From: Paenibacillus methanolicus
GTDB lineage: Bacteria > Bacillota > Bacilli > Paenibacillales > Paenibacillaceae
Assembly: GCF_008124765.1 (NCBI RefSeq)
Contig: NZ_VNHS01000009.1
Location: 248,001 to 312,000 of the forward strand
DNA length: 64,000 nt
Direction: 5' to 3'
Positions 42,466-51,772 of this stretch are shown here, piece by piece. The notes below the pieces were generated by a model. The model had not been told where the DNA came from and made no database searches. It saw only the letters and a list, made by a program, of their open reading frames with translations. Position 1 is the stretch's first letter. Every line of letters begins with the position of its first letter. A program made the translations under genes and the position numbers.

Positions 42466-43872
42466 CTACCAGGCTGATGCATTCATCCTGGCGATTTCAT
42501 CGGTCAGACCGAGGCGGGTCATTTCTTCCACTATGATTTCTCTGAGATCCTCGCTGTGAAAGTCCTTGGCATTGAAGGAACGGAGCAAGGCCAACTTGCC
42601 AGCATAGGTAGCGCGCTCCAAATAGGCCTGCAGCTCCTCAGCTTCCAGATCATCATCAACCAACAGCGCTTCATGCTGCCTTCCCTCATCTTGCGGGTGG
42701 ACATTGGTAACTCCCAGTCCATCAGGCGTAGCTACGACGATCCGATTCTCCCGCTCCGCCTTAACTCGGTCTAGGTATGTGTAGTATGGCTGGCTAATTT
42801 CTGGAAGGTTAAGCGCTTCGACCATTCTGGTCATGACCTGCCGTCTGACAGACTTGTCCTCTTTGGTTGGCGCCCACTCACCCAGATCGGCCTCTTCTTG
42901 CTGTTTCTCGGCTTTATACGCCTCTTCATCTTCGTATGAAAAATACAGCAGAGATTCATCTAACGCTATCATTCGTAAGAACTCTCTAATATTATTGGCG
43001 ATAACCTCTCCTGCTTCGTCCCCGCCCATGGGCGAAACCCTTACAATGGGCGCTTCATTCAGATCCGCTATCGAACCAAATTCGGTCAGAAAACCGTAAT
43101 GCTCGCCGTCGCCCCCCGTCCAACCAAAGGTGATGACATCCCAAGGCGTATTCCCGTATTCGCTTTGGTAGTATCCGCCGTAGAATCCGAGCTCGTCCCA
43201 TAGCGACAGCCCCTCTTCTTCGAGCTGATCACCTAACGTATACAGTTCGTTAAGGATGTCAGGTGGTGTATATTTCCCGTAGTTGATCTGTTCGCTTTCT
43301 TCGGCGCTCCTCGTCTCTTCAGCGGTCGCCTCCTGCTTCGCCTGCATGGCGAGGTACTCCTCTTGTTCGGCTTCCGTGACCTCACCCGGATTTGGATTGG
43401 ATTTCACCTCGATGGTTCCTGCAGCTGTATTAATCGTAACCTCTGCATCGGTCACTTCGCTGAATCGCTTAGAATGGATATAGATGTGTTCGTCAACCAT
43501 TCGGAGAGCATCCTCCCATTCGTCATGCAGCCAGGTTGTTGAGCTCTCTGTCGACCATGTTGATTTCGGGTTCGACCGGCTGTAGGAGAGCGCAAGGGAG
43601 TTATCCGCTTCATGTTTGTATGTCCATCCCATAGCAGTAAGAATCGGGTCGAGGGGCAGGTACCACCTTCTTCCGTCCTTAATTGGTTCTAGATCCGAAT
43701 CAACTTTAGCTCCATCAACAATCATGTTCACTTGCTCTCCTGATTTCTGATTCTGTTCTGAGGAAGGAATTTTATCTCCGCATCCACCCAATACAACAAC
43801 GACAAACCCAAGGAAGGCTATAAATCCTGCAAGCTTGTGTAGTCTAGTCCAGTTCTCATTCTGTTCGCTCAA
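42466..43872 (-). CDS. Lipoprotein with copper-amine-oxidase-N-like domain and SUKH-like C-terminus
   Basis: A 468-aa lipoprotein. TTG 43872 has GGGGGA upstream and leads to a signal with lipobox VLGGC. Residues 40-110 resemble the Cu-amine-oxidase N-terminal repeat used by Paenibacillaceae as a surface module (VNMIVDGAKVDSDLEPIKDG, WYLPLDPILTAMGWTYKH). Then an acidic, glutamate-rich linker. Residues 220-330 have DVITFGWTGGDGEHYGFLTEFG, which recalls SUKH domains. The combination is unusual. The frame extends to 43962 without support. Confidence 0.65.
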   Translation of the reverse strand: MSEQNENWTRLHKLAGFIAFLGFVVVVLGGCGDKIPSSEQNQKSGEQVNMIVDGAKVDSDLEPIKDGRRWYLPLDPILTAMGWTYKHEADNSLALSYSRSNPKSTWSTESSTTWLHDEWEDALRMVDEHIYIHSKRFSEVTDAEVTINTAAGTIEVKSNPNPGEVTEAEQEEYLAMQAKQEATAEETRSAEESEQINYGKYTPPDILNELYTLGDQLEEEGLSLWDELGFYGGYYQSEYGNTPWDVITFGWTGGDGEHYGFLTEFGSIADLNEAPIVRVSPMGGDEAGEVIANNIREFLRMIALDESLLYFSYEDEEAYKAEKQQEEADLGEWAPTKEDKSVRRQVMTRMVEALNLPEISQPYYTYLDRVKAERENRIVVATPDGLGVTNVHPQDEGRQHEALLVDDDLEAEELQAYLERATYAGKLALLRSFNAKDFHSEDLREIIVEEMTRLGLTDEIARMNASAW

Positions 43873-44103
43873 GATGTTCCCCCATTTTCCTGTTACATCG
43901 TGTAACCCTATATGAAAATATAGCAGATTCATAGATTCGTCAACGGACGAAAATGGATTCACGCCTGGTTTTACAGGAATTCTAACGGGAGGTTATTCAA
44001 TGTATAGCACGGGCAGCATTCGCTAACGGGGATCGAATATTGTTGTTCCACTCGCAATACAATGTAATGAGTAAAATTTCATTCATTAAAAGGAGCGAAT
44101 GGT

Positions 44104-44715
44104 TTGCCGCGCAGCAAGGAACAGTTTGAAGAAATGCGCAATGCCACTAGGGAAAAAATCCATTCAGCCGCGATGCAGTTATTTGTTCATCAAGGTTTTG
44201 GCTCGACGAATGTTCAAGATATCGCGGATACGGCGGGCATTAGTATTGGGCTGCTATATCGTCATTACAAAACGAAAGATCAGTTATTTAATGAATTGGT
44301 TGCCTACGCGGTTGAAGGCTTGAAACGTAATATTACTTTCTTTGAATCCAACCAATCTCCTAAAAAGTTAATCGCACAGTTCGTCGACGAGGTCTACGCG
44401 GACATGGTCAACGGGGAGGAACTAGCCCATCTGCTGATCCTTATTAATCAATCGCTATTAGTTGGAGCTGCCACAGCCTCACCACATGTTGAGGAGATTC
44501 TCCAGGTAAATGCCAGGCTGCTTGATACTACGGCACAACTCATTCGCAAGGGTCAGCGGGATGGGGAATTTTGCTCGGGTGATGCGCAAGAAATGGCTGC
44601 CCTTTTTTATGCATCGATTCAGGGGTTGGCTCAGATGAAAGTATTACTAATGAGCAACTTCACCATGCCCTCGCCATCTGTCCTCACCGCATTTCTATTG
44701 AAGAAAAGGGAGTGA
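44104..44715 (+). CDS. TetR family transcriptional regulator
   Basis: A 203-aa regulator with helix-turn-helix AAMQLFVHQGFGSTNVQDIADTAGISIGLLYRHYKTKDQLF and a helical C-terminus. TTG start with AAAGGAG eight bases upstream. A candidate operator, AATGAGT and ATTCATT eight bases apart (44066-44087), lies in the leader. The GNAT gene starts seven bases after its stop, so the two form an operon and the acetyltransferase is the probable target. Confidence 0.88.
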   Translation: MPRSKEQFEEMRNATREKIHSAAMQLFVHQGFGSTNVQDIADTAGISIGLLYRHYKTKDQLFNELVAYAVEGLKRNITFFESNQSPKKLIAQFVDEVYADMVNGEELAHLLILINQSLLVGAATASPHVEEILQVNARLLDTTAQLIRKGQRDGEFCSGDAQEMAALFYASIQGLAQMKVLLMSNFTMPSPSVLTAFLLKKRE

Positions 44716-44722
44716 CCGGACT

Positions 44723-45340
44723 ATGCTTCACGTGGTTAGAGCTGATCAAGCCGGGAATGATGTGAGGCGAGGAATATCTGAAATATTCGCAGAGGGCTTT
44801 ACGCAGTGGCTTGGTTTTTTCTCCAAGAATCCCCAAAAGATTGCTGAAGCGTTCGCTCATATGTTCGTTCTGGATCAATTTTATGTGGCTTTGTCCAACG
44901 GACGGGTGATCGGTATGGCTGCCTGCACGAATGGAATTTCACTTTCGGTAAAACTTGATACAAGGGAGCTTCGCAAACATCTCGGCTTTTACAAAGGCAG
45001 TATGGCTGGTATTTTCCTGAAAAAAGAATTCGAATCTCCCTTTGTCGATCCTTCACCTGGCGTAGGTTCAATCGAATTTGTAGGCACAGCGGCTGAATCC
45101 AGGGGGCAAGGGGTTGCTTCGCAAATGATTCGTCATATTATTGAGGCTACGCCTTACGAAACTTACTTAATTGAAGAAGTTGCCGATACCAATATTCCGG
45201 CCATGAAACTCTATAATAAATTAGGTTTTCAAGAATACAAACGCAGGCAAATACCAATTAAACGATCAAAGAAAATCGGGATCAATTATGTTGTATCATT
45301 GAGATATTCGAAACCAACGAATTCTAGTCTTCTGAAATGA
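44723..45340 (+). CDS. GNAT family N-acetyltransferase
   Basis: A 205-aa acetyltransferase: GSIEFVGTAAESRGQGVASQMIRHIIE is the acetyl-CoA motif A, and TYLIEEVADTNIPAMKLYNKLGFQEYKR is motif B. The N-terminal extension (FAEGFTQWLGFFSKNPQKIAEAFAHMF) is unusual in having an early helical block. Seven bases after TetR; GGGAG lies nine bases before ATG. Substrate unknown. Confidence 0.85.
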   Translation: MLHVVRADQAGNDVRRGISEIFAEGFTQWLGFFSKNPQKIAEAFAHMFVLDQFYVALSNGRVIGMAACTNGISLSVKLDTRELRKHLGFYKGSMAGIFLKKEFESPFVDPSPGVGSIEFVGTAAESRGQGVASQMIRHIIEATPYETYLIEEVADTNIPAMKLYNKLGFQEYKRRQIPIKRSKKIGINYVVSLRYSKPTNSSLLK

Positions 45341-45383
45341 AAGATGCTCCTTAAGCAATCTGGGAGCGAAAGTTGAATGCAGT

Positions 45384-45413
45384 GACAGCCGGTCAGCACG
45401 ATCGGCTGTCTTT
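45384..45413 (+). terminator. Terminator, GCCG(G/A)T-stem type
   Basis: GACAGCCG-GT pairs with ATCGGCTGTC and is followed by TTTG. Preceded by AATGCAGTG, as at 35573. Confidence 0.7.
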
Positions 45414-45513
45414 GTTGAACTTACGGGATAGCGTAGTTCCAGTATGTGGTGGTATATTAGGGCTGTTAATTTTAAACAACGAGGGTACAGATGAAAGGAG
45501 ATCCATTATAATC

Positions 45514-45948
45514 ATGTGGAAAAATGTCGTGAGTAACCTGTCATCGGATTATCAATTTTCTGTCCCTGCGACAGAGGCAGAGCTTCTGGAAATAGAAGAA
45601 AAATTAAATGCGAGCTTGCCTGAGGCGTTGTTGACGTTATACCAGGAGACAAATGGAATCTTCGGCGATTATGGCATTTCATTAGTATGGTCTACGGAAA
45701 GAGCGATTAAGGAAAATCTGTATTTTCGCTCGCTTCCGGAAACCCTGGATTATTTAAAGCCTCTTGATGAGTTTCTATTTTTCTCTGATGCAGGAAATGG
45801 CGATTTATTTGGATATAAACTAACGAACGGAAATATTCAACGTGAAGACATCTATGTGTGGAACCATGAAAATGATCAACGAACCGTAATCGCTTCGTCC
45901 TTAGAGGAATTTATCACAGGCTGGGCAACGGGAGTAATATCGGTTTAA
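45514..45948 (+). CDS. SMI1/KNR4 (SUKH) family protein
   Basis: A 144-aa protein spanning one SUKH domain: ATEAELLEIEEKLNASLPEALLTLYQETNGIFGDYGISLV, LDEFLFFSDAGNGDLFGYKL, IYVWNHENDQRTVIASSLEEFITGW. A likely immunity-type protein without a toxin beside it. GGAGAT lies 13 bases before ATG 45514, a long spacing; the frame upstream to 45373 carries a terminator hairpin and is not coding. Confidence 0.85.
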   Translation: MWKNVVSNLSSDYQFSVPATEAELLEIEEKLNASLPEALLTLYQETNGIFGDYGISLVWSTERAIKENLYFRSLPETLDYLKPLDEFLFFSDAGNGDLFGYKLTNGNIQREDIYVWNHENDQRTVIASSLEEFITGWATGVISV

Positions 45949-45980
45949 GCAAGTATTAGTGAAAATTTGGGTGGTGTGCT

Positions 45981-46651
45981 ATGAGTCAAGCCGTTGAAGC
46001 TTCGTTAGCCTTACGCGTGGAGTCCGCTGAAACAAACACCGTTCTTTCTCGTTTAAGTGGCATGCGAGATCTGGAAGGGAACCCCGAGCAAGTTTATATC
46101 GAGCGCTTTGGCAATGCTAGGGCTTTCGTGGTGAAGGGGATACCTGATCCGTATTTCAATGCCGTACGAGGATTAACGAGCGATGATATCGATCGGTTGG
46201 ATGACATTCTTGCGTTTTATCAAGAACATCAGGTGTCGTGTAGATTCGATATCCCGCCTTTCGTATGTCCGGATGTATTGTTGAAGTTAGCTGAGCGAGG
46301 CTACTATCAGAGCGGGTTCCATTCCGCATTGTATCGCTTAGCAGATGGAGACCTTCCTGCGGCACGTCAGAATGAGGGGATAGTAGTCAGAGAGATGGAG
46401 GACAACGAGTTTAACCATTTCGGCGAGATCTATGCGAAGGCATTTCAAATGCCCGAATTTTTGGCGCCTGCCGTCACGAAAAATAATCGAATGCTTAAGG
46501 ATAAGTTAGGTTGGCATTATTTTCTCGCGACTGATCATAACGTTCCTGCTGCAGTGGCGGTCTTGTCGGTTCAGTGAGCCAGATGAATATGCAACGGTTC
46601 GGGTTACAACTTGCTTACACCAAGTCGATCTGGAAAGCGATGCCGAAATGA
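45981..46651 (+). pseudogene. GNAT acetyltransferase gene with internal deletion and frameshift
   Basis: The first frame (45981-46577) encodes 198 residues with a normal GNAT N-terminal half ending HNVPAAVAVLSVQ, where motif A should begin. It stops there. The adjoining frame, 46577-46651, encodes SQMNMQRFGLQLAYTKSIWK, the usual C-terminus of such enzymes. About 50-60 residues containing the acetyl-CoA loop are missing between them. So the gene has lost its active core through a deletion that also shifted the frame. No rescue start is apparent. Confidence 0.75.
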
Positions 46652-46797
46652 GTTGGCCGGTGAGTGCGCGGTTCCGATAGGCGGCACTTTCACCGAATGG
46701 ATGGACAGACTGGTAAAATGCCAAGGCGTGGTCGTGGTATATTGGGCCAAGTCAGACGAAATAGGATGAGACGAGCGGAATGATACCCAAACGAAAC

Positions 46798-46819
46798 GAA
46801 CCGGCCATCTGGCCGGTTC
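46798..46819. terminator. Hairpin, probable terminator
   Basis: GAACCGGCC and GGCCGGTTC flank ATCT. The 285-base gap 46652-46936 shows nothing else I can support. Confidence 0.6.
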
Positions 46820-46936
46820 ATTGTCCATATTTGCGAGTTGCACGGACGAGCAGGAACGTCTCTATGCCCTTAGGGATGTTCATCGACTGTACGCTAGCCC
46901 GCTCCCTCGCAATCAAACAGCATGTGTCCGTTCGCC

Positions 46937-47620
46937 TTATTTTTTACGCTTGCTAGAGACGATTCTCTTCTTAAGGACGGTTCTACGGCCAAATCGAAGA
47001 ATTCGGTTGAGTTGATCGTAAGAAACGAAAAACGCGCCCTGCTGGTTTCCAAGCCCGAATAATTTGAAATTTTGGGGATTGAGCCGGATTTCGTATCGGA
47101 ACAGCTCGTCGAAGCCCGGTTCGATCGTCTTTACGCGCAGCTGCTTGCTCGCGCCTCCGCCTCGTACCGAAATCGCGACTTGGTCGGCCAAGTAGTAACC
47201 AAGCCTTTCTTTCAGTCCGTCGCCGATGCCGATCTGATTGGCCGGATAAGTCTGGTCGGGAATGACGAGAACGCGCTCCGTCGAAACCGGTTTCCTGAGA
47301 ATTCGGATGATCTTCGTTACGCTGTCATAAGCGAATAAGTATCTCGCTCCGCTCCTAAGCTGCAGCTTTTGAGCTACATTCGGGCTGACATTAAACGCAT
47401 TGTAGTTGCACTCGAACGATCCCTCGGGCTCGCGTACAGTGACCTTCACGCTGGCGGTCCCCCGAACCAAAGTCACTTGGGTAAGATTCGGAATGGCGAA
47501 CACGTCGAAGCTGGATGTCGGAGCCCCTCCGCAAGACAAGAGCTCTATTTCATTACTAGCGCTAGACGGCTCAGCAAAATCAATCCCGCCTCGCACGATA
47601 GCCTTTATACCTTTTTTCAA
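46937..47620 (-). CDS. Hypothetical protein with internal duplication
   Basis: A 227-aa basic protein of beta-rich character. Two halves align by eye: VRGTASVKVTV...EP...F...KLQLRSGARYLFAYDSVTKIIRI and VRGGGASKQLRV...EP...F...KLFGLGNQQGAFFVSYDQLNRILRF. Each ends in a basic tail. I do not recognise the family; small duplicated beta-barrels of the AbrB or double-psi type come to mind. TTG 47620 has GGGGAG eight bases upstream; GTG 47629 would overlap the SD. The C-terminus is strongly basic (KKRIVSSKRKK), so nucleic acid binding is possible. Confidence 0.55.
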   Translation of the reverse strand: MKKGIKAIVRGGIDFAEPSSASNEIELLSCGGAPTSSFDVFAIPNLTQVTLVRGTASVKVTVREPEGSFECNYNAFNVSPNVAQKLQLRSGARYLFAYDSVTKIIRILRKPVSTERVLVIPDQTYPANQIGIGDGLKERLGYYLADQVAISVRGGGASKQLRVKTIEPGFDELFRYEIRLNPQNFKLFGLGNQQGAFFVSYDQLNRILRFGRRTVLKKRIVSSKRKK

Positions 47621-47808
47621 GCTGCTCACTCCCCACTTAATAGATAGGATATGCTATGAAAATCGAGGGATATAAGCATGGTTGCTTAACTAGAATCGAT
47701 CGCCCAATTCGAACTAATCGTTAGGCGTCCCTTCATGACGTATATTCATGCTGGCAATGGACAACGCTTAAACTTAACTATGGTTTTTATGCGGGAGGTC
47801 ATCGCTTC

Positions 47809-48042
47809 TTGAAATATGAACTAGGACGTTGCTTACTGAATGAATGCTTGAAGGAATCCGGAAAGTCAGCGGAATGGCTGGCAAAAGACCTGCTATATAA
47901 ACCGGAACGAGTTTACGACTATATGGAAAACAAAAGAGTGATGCCGCTCAAAACTGCCATATCGATCGCGGATTCCATCGGTTGTGATGTTCGCGCCTTG
48001 TATGAATTAATTCCGAACGAGAATGAAGTGAAGCGTGATTAA
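47809..48042 (+). CDS. Small XRE-like helix-turn-helix protein
   Basis: A 77-aa protein with one lambda-repressor-type domain: LNECLKESGKSAEWLAKDLLYKPERVYDYMENKRVMPLKTAISIADSIGCDVRALYELI. TTG start with GGGAGG nine to ten bases upstream. No partner toxin or effector next to it; a terminator follows. Target unknown. Confidence 0.75.
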   Translation: MKYELGRCLLNECLKESGKSAEWLAKDLLYKPERVYDYMENKRVMPLKTAISIADSIGCDVRALYELIPNENEVKRD

Positions 48043-48119
48043 CGGAATAAGCGGTAGGTTGCCTTTAGACGAATGTGATCCAGCAAGCTAACAGGAGAAG
48101 ATAGCTTAATAAAGTCAGC

Positions 48120-48150
48120 AGCAGCCGGCCATGGGGACCGGCTGCTTTGT
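48120..48150 (+). terminator. Terminator, GCAGCCGG stem
   Basis: GCAGCCGG (48121-48128) pairs with CCGGCTGC (48138-48145), followed by TTTG. Confidence 0.75.
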
Positions 48151-48235
48151 CGTTACGCTAAAGGGGGAGTTAGGTATGGAGGTCGTAGTGCTTCTGTGTG
48201 TTACCTGTATGGGGAGTATACGGTTCGACCAAGGT

Positions 48236-49087
48236 TTATAGATCGACTCTTAAGGTGCCCAACATCTTGACGAATTTCGGGTCATGGTAGGATAAGAAAA
48301 GAGTTTCCCGCGTATCGAGCGCGGAAATTTGTTCGATATCGTCCGTGCTCAACTCAAAATCGAAAATGTCGAAGTTTTCAACGATCCGCTCTTTTCTCGC
48401 TGATTTTGGAATGACAACGACTTCACGCTGAACAAGCCAGCGCAACACGACCTGGGCGACGGACTTGGAATGTTTTGCCGCGACCGCGGCCAGCACTTCG
48501 TTGCCGAACATGTTGTTAAGTCCTTCAGCGAACGGCGCCCACGACTGGTGCTGCACGCCCTGTTCTTTCATAAAAGCGGCGCTCTCGATCTGTTGGTAGA
48601 ACGGGTGCGTTTCGACCTGGTTGACGGCGGGGACGATCTCGTTATGCACGATCAGGTCCATCAGACGGTCAGGCAGGAAGTTGCTGACACCGATTGCCCT
48701 GATCTTGCCTTCGCGGTACAGGTCTTCCATCGCACGCCAAGCGCCGTAGTAATCGCCGAACGGCTGGTGAATCAGATACAGGTCGAGATAGTCGAGCTGC
48801 AGCTTCTTGAGCGACTTGGCAAACGCCAGCTTGGCACTCTCGTAGCCGGCATCCTGAACCCAGAGCTTGGTTGTGATGAACAGCTCTTCACGCGGTACGC
48901 CGCTGCGCTTAATCGCGCGTCCGACCGCTTCCTCGTTCAGGTAACCGGCGGCGGTGTCGATCAGGCGGTAACCGGTCATCAGCGCTTCATATACCGCATT
49001 CTCGCATTCATTCGCATCGGGAATTTGATAGACGCCGAAGCCGATGATCGGCATTTGTACTCCATTGTTCAAGGTTACGGTTTGCAT
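48236..49087 (-). CDS. Aldo/keto reductase
   Basis: A 283-aa NADPH-dependent aldo/keto reductase of the 2,5-diketogluconate-reductase/YtbE type. The tetrad is visible: Asp in [14 protein letters not shown] with its Tyr, Lys in FITTKLWV, His in LYLIHQP. IGVSNF and [13 protein letters not shown] contact the cofactor. GGGAGG lies seven bases before ATG 49087, so the frame from 49102 is not used. Its promoter has the overlong spacer of MerR-controlled genes, and a MerR gene is divergent. Probable role in aldehyde detoxification. Confidence 0.9.
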   Translation of the reverse strand: MQTVTLNNGVQMPIIGFGVYQIPDANECENAVYEALMTGYRLIDTAAGYLNEEAVGRAIKRSGVPREELFITTKLWVQDAGYESAKLAFAKSLKKLQLDYLDLYLIHQPFGDYYGAWRAMEDLYREGKIRAIGVSNFLPDRLMDLIVHNEIVPAVNQVETHPFYQQIESAAFMKEQGVQHQSWAPFAEGLNNMFGNEVLAAVAAKHSKSVAQVVLRWLVQREVVVIPKSARKERIVENFDIFDFELSTDDIEQISALDTRETLFLSYHDPKFVKMLGTLRVDL

Positions 49088-49191
49088 GGCCATTCCTCCC
49101 ATTGTTCAAATGTAATACAGCAAACGGCGCGTATCCCGGGAACCGGGCATTTCAGCGAGGGTTCGCTTACGGCTGGATTTGTATTACACTA

Positions 49192-49222
49192 AGCTTAGAA
49201 CCTTCGTGTTACACGAAGGCAA
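49192..49222 (-). promoter_or_regulatory. MerR-type promoter of the aldo/keto reductase
   Basis: Minus-strand TTGCCT (49217-49222) and TAAGCT (49192-49197) are 19 bp apart, two more than optimal, as in mer and znt promoters. CCTTCGTG-TTA-CACGAAGG (49201-49219) is a perfect dyad within the spacer. Confidence 0.75.
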
Positions 49223-49260
49223 GTCTTCTTCAATAATTTATTTTCCGGGGAGGATTTCAT

Positions 49261-49710
49261 ATCCATACGGTCAAAGAAGCAGCCCGGCTAACGGGACTCA
49301 CCGAGCACGCGGTGCGCTTTTACACGGATAAAGGCCTCGTGCCCAGCGTGCAGCGCAATGAGAATAATATCCGGATGTTCGACGAAGAATCGATTAACTG
49401 GCTGCATGGCGTCAAATGCCTCAAACAATCCGGGATGCCGATTGAAGCCATTAAAACGTACGTCGATCTCTGTCTCGAAGGGGATTCGACCATTGCGCAA
49501 CGCTTCGCGCTCATGATGGGGCATAAAGAGGCGGCGATCGTAAAGCTCGAAGAAGCCAAACGGCACATCGCCCATTTGGAACAAAAAACTGCCCTATATC
49601 TGGCCATTCTGGAGCACGGTGCGCCAGACACGACCAATCCCGGCAACTGGGACGACATTTTGCATATGCATGGTGACGTATTTTACTCGCCCTCTGCTCG
49701 TAAGGCGTAA
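49261..49710 (+). CDS. MerR family regulator with apparent ATC start
   Basis: A regulator of about 149 residues. The full MerR N-terminus is present in frame: HTVKEAARLTGLTEHAVRFYTDKGLVP, with recognition wing NENNIRMFDEESINWL and a coiled-coil dimer helix (KEAAIVKLEEAKRHIAHLEQK). The expected start position, eight bases after GGGGAGG, is ATC (49261-49263), not ATG. The first standard codon is GTG 49312, which would remove half the helix-turn-helix. So the protein uses a rare start or the gene is mutated. The divergent aldo/keto reductase is the clear target. Confidence 0.7.
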   Translation: MHTVKEAARLTGLTEHAVRFYTDKGLVPSVQRNENNIRMFDEESINWLHGVKCLKQSGMPIEAIKTYVDLCLEGDSTIAQRFALMMGHKEAAIVKLEEAKRHIAHLEQKTALYLAILEHGAPDTTNPGNWDDILHMHGDVFYSPSARKA

Positions 49711-49756
49711 GAGCTATTTGTGAGTTGGACAAAAATCGTTAGTGGGAGGTCGTAAG

Positions 49757-50089
49757 TTGGCAACTATTGATGATTTTGCAGCGCTTGATATCCGTGTCGG
49801 AACGGTTAAGGAAGCGGAGTTTTTTGGAGAAGCCAAAATCCCCGCGATAAAGCTTAAGATCGATTTTGGACCGGAGATCGGGATGAAATCATCTAGCGCA
49901 CAAATTACGAAGCGCTACAAGGCGGAGGAAATGATAGGAAAGCAAATAATCGCAATCGTCAATTTTCCTCCTCGTCGCATAGCGGGATTCCAATCGGATG
50001 TATTGGTTCTTGGAGGAGTCCCGGAAAAGGGGGATGTCATACTATTGAAACCAGAGATTGAAATACCTAATGGTACTCCTATTGGTTAA
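49757..50089 (+). CDS. csaA: CsaA-type tRNA-binding domain protein
   Basis: A 110-aa protein consisting of one OB-fold tRNA-binding domain as in CsaA and the MetRS C-terminus: ATIDDFAALDIRVGTVKEAEFF, AIKLKIDFGPEIGMKSSSAQIT, IAIVNFPPRRIAGFQSDVLVLG. CsaA is described as a secretion-related chaperone in Bacillus. TTG 49757 has GGGAGG seven bases upstream. Confidence 0.88.
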   Translation: MATIDDFAALDIRVGTVKEAEFFGEAKIPAIKLKIDFGPEIGMKSSSAQITKRYKAEEMIGKQIIAIVNFPPRRIAGFQSDVLVLGGVPEKGDVILLKPEIEIPNGTPIG

Positions 50090-50121
50090 AAATGTTCGAC
50101 ATCTCTAGAAGGAGCCTATTA

Positions 50122-50232
50122 TGCTTTGAAGATCATACGATTTATCCAAAAGCGTATCATAGCACGTCGAAAGAATTCGTGGAGATAAATGCCAATCAAG
50201 TATCCATTGCCAAATTAATCGAGAAAGAATGA
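50122..50232 (+). pseudogene. Possible C-terminal remnant of an unidentified gene
   Basis: An open stretch ends EDHTIYPKAYHSTSKEFVEI...AKLIEKE and stop, with protein-like composition. There is no start codon in frame; an ATG after AAGGAG at 50121 is out of frame and stops at once. May be decayed sequence; weak. Confidence 0.25.
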
Positions 50233-50276
50233 AAGTTCAGCTAACGCCATTCTACGCTTCGGCACATAAAACACGC

Positions 50277-50304
50277 TTGACATTATCATCCAAACCACTA
50301 TACT
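50277..50304 (+). promoter_or_regulatory. Promoter of the trpS T-box leader
   Basis: Consensus -35 TTGACA (50277-50282), 16-bp spacer, -10 TATACT (50299-50304). Transcription should begin near 50311. Confidence 0.7.
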
Positions 50305-50310
50305 GTAAAT

Positions 50311-51602
<1,292 letters not shown>

Positions 51603-51614
51603 AGAAGCCGCGGC

Positions 51615-51638
51615 AGCCGATCACAGCGATCGGCTTTT
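51615..51638 (+). terminator. Terminator after trpS
   Basis: AGCCGATC and GATCGGCT flank ACAGC, followed by TTT. Confidence 0.75.
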
Positions 51639-51772
51639 CGTCATTCGTCATCCGTCATCCGTCAGCAGGAAAATATTTACAAGCGAACAAGTGATCGCTA
51701 TAATGTGGTGGTAATGATCATGATTTGACTGCGGTCTCGATCAACTAGCTTTGCTGAGGGAGGGCGTTACGG

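Noticed and set aside
51640..51665. Short tandem repeat of GTCATCC-like heptamers after trpS
   Set aside because: Only about three imperfect units; not evidence for a repeat array or CRISPR.
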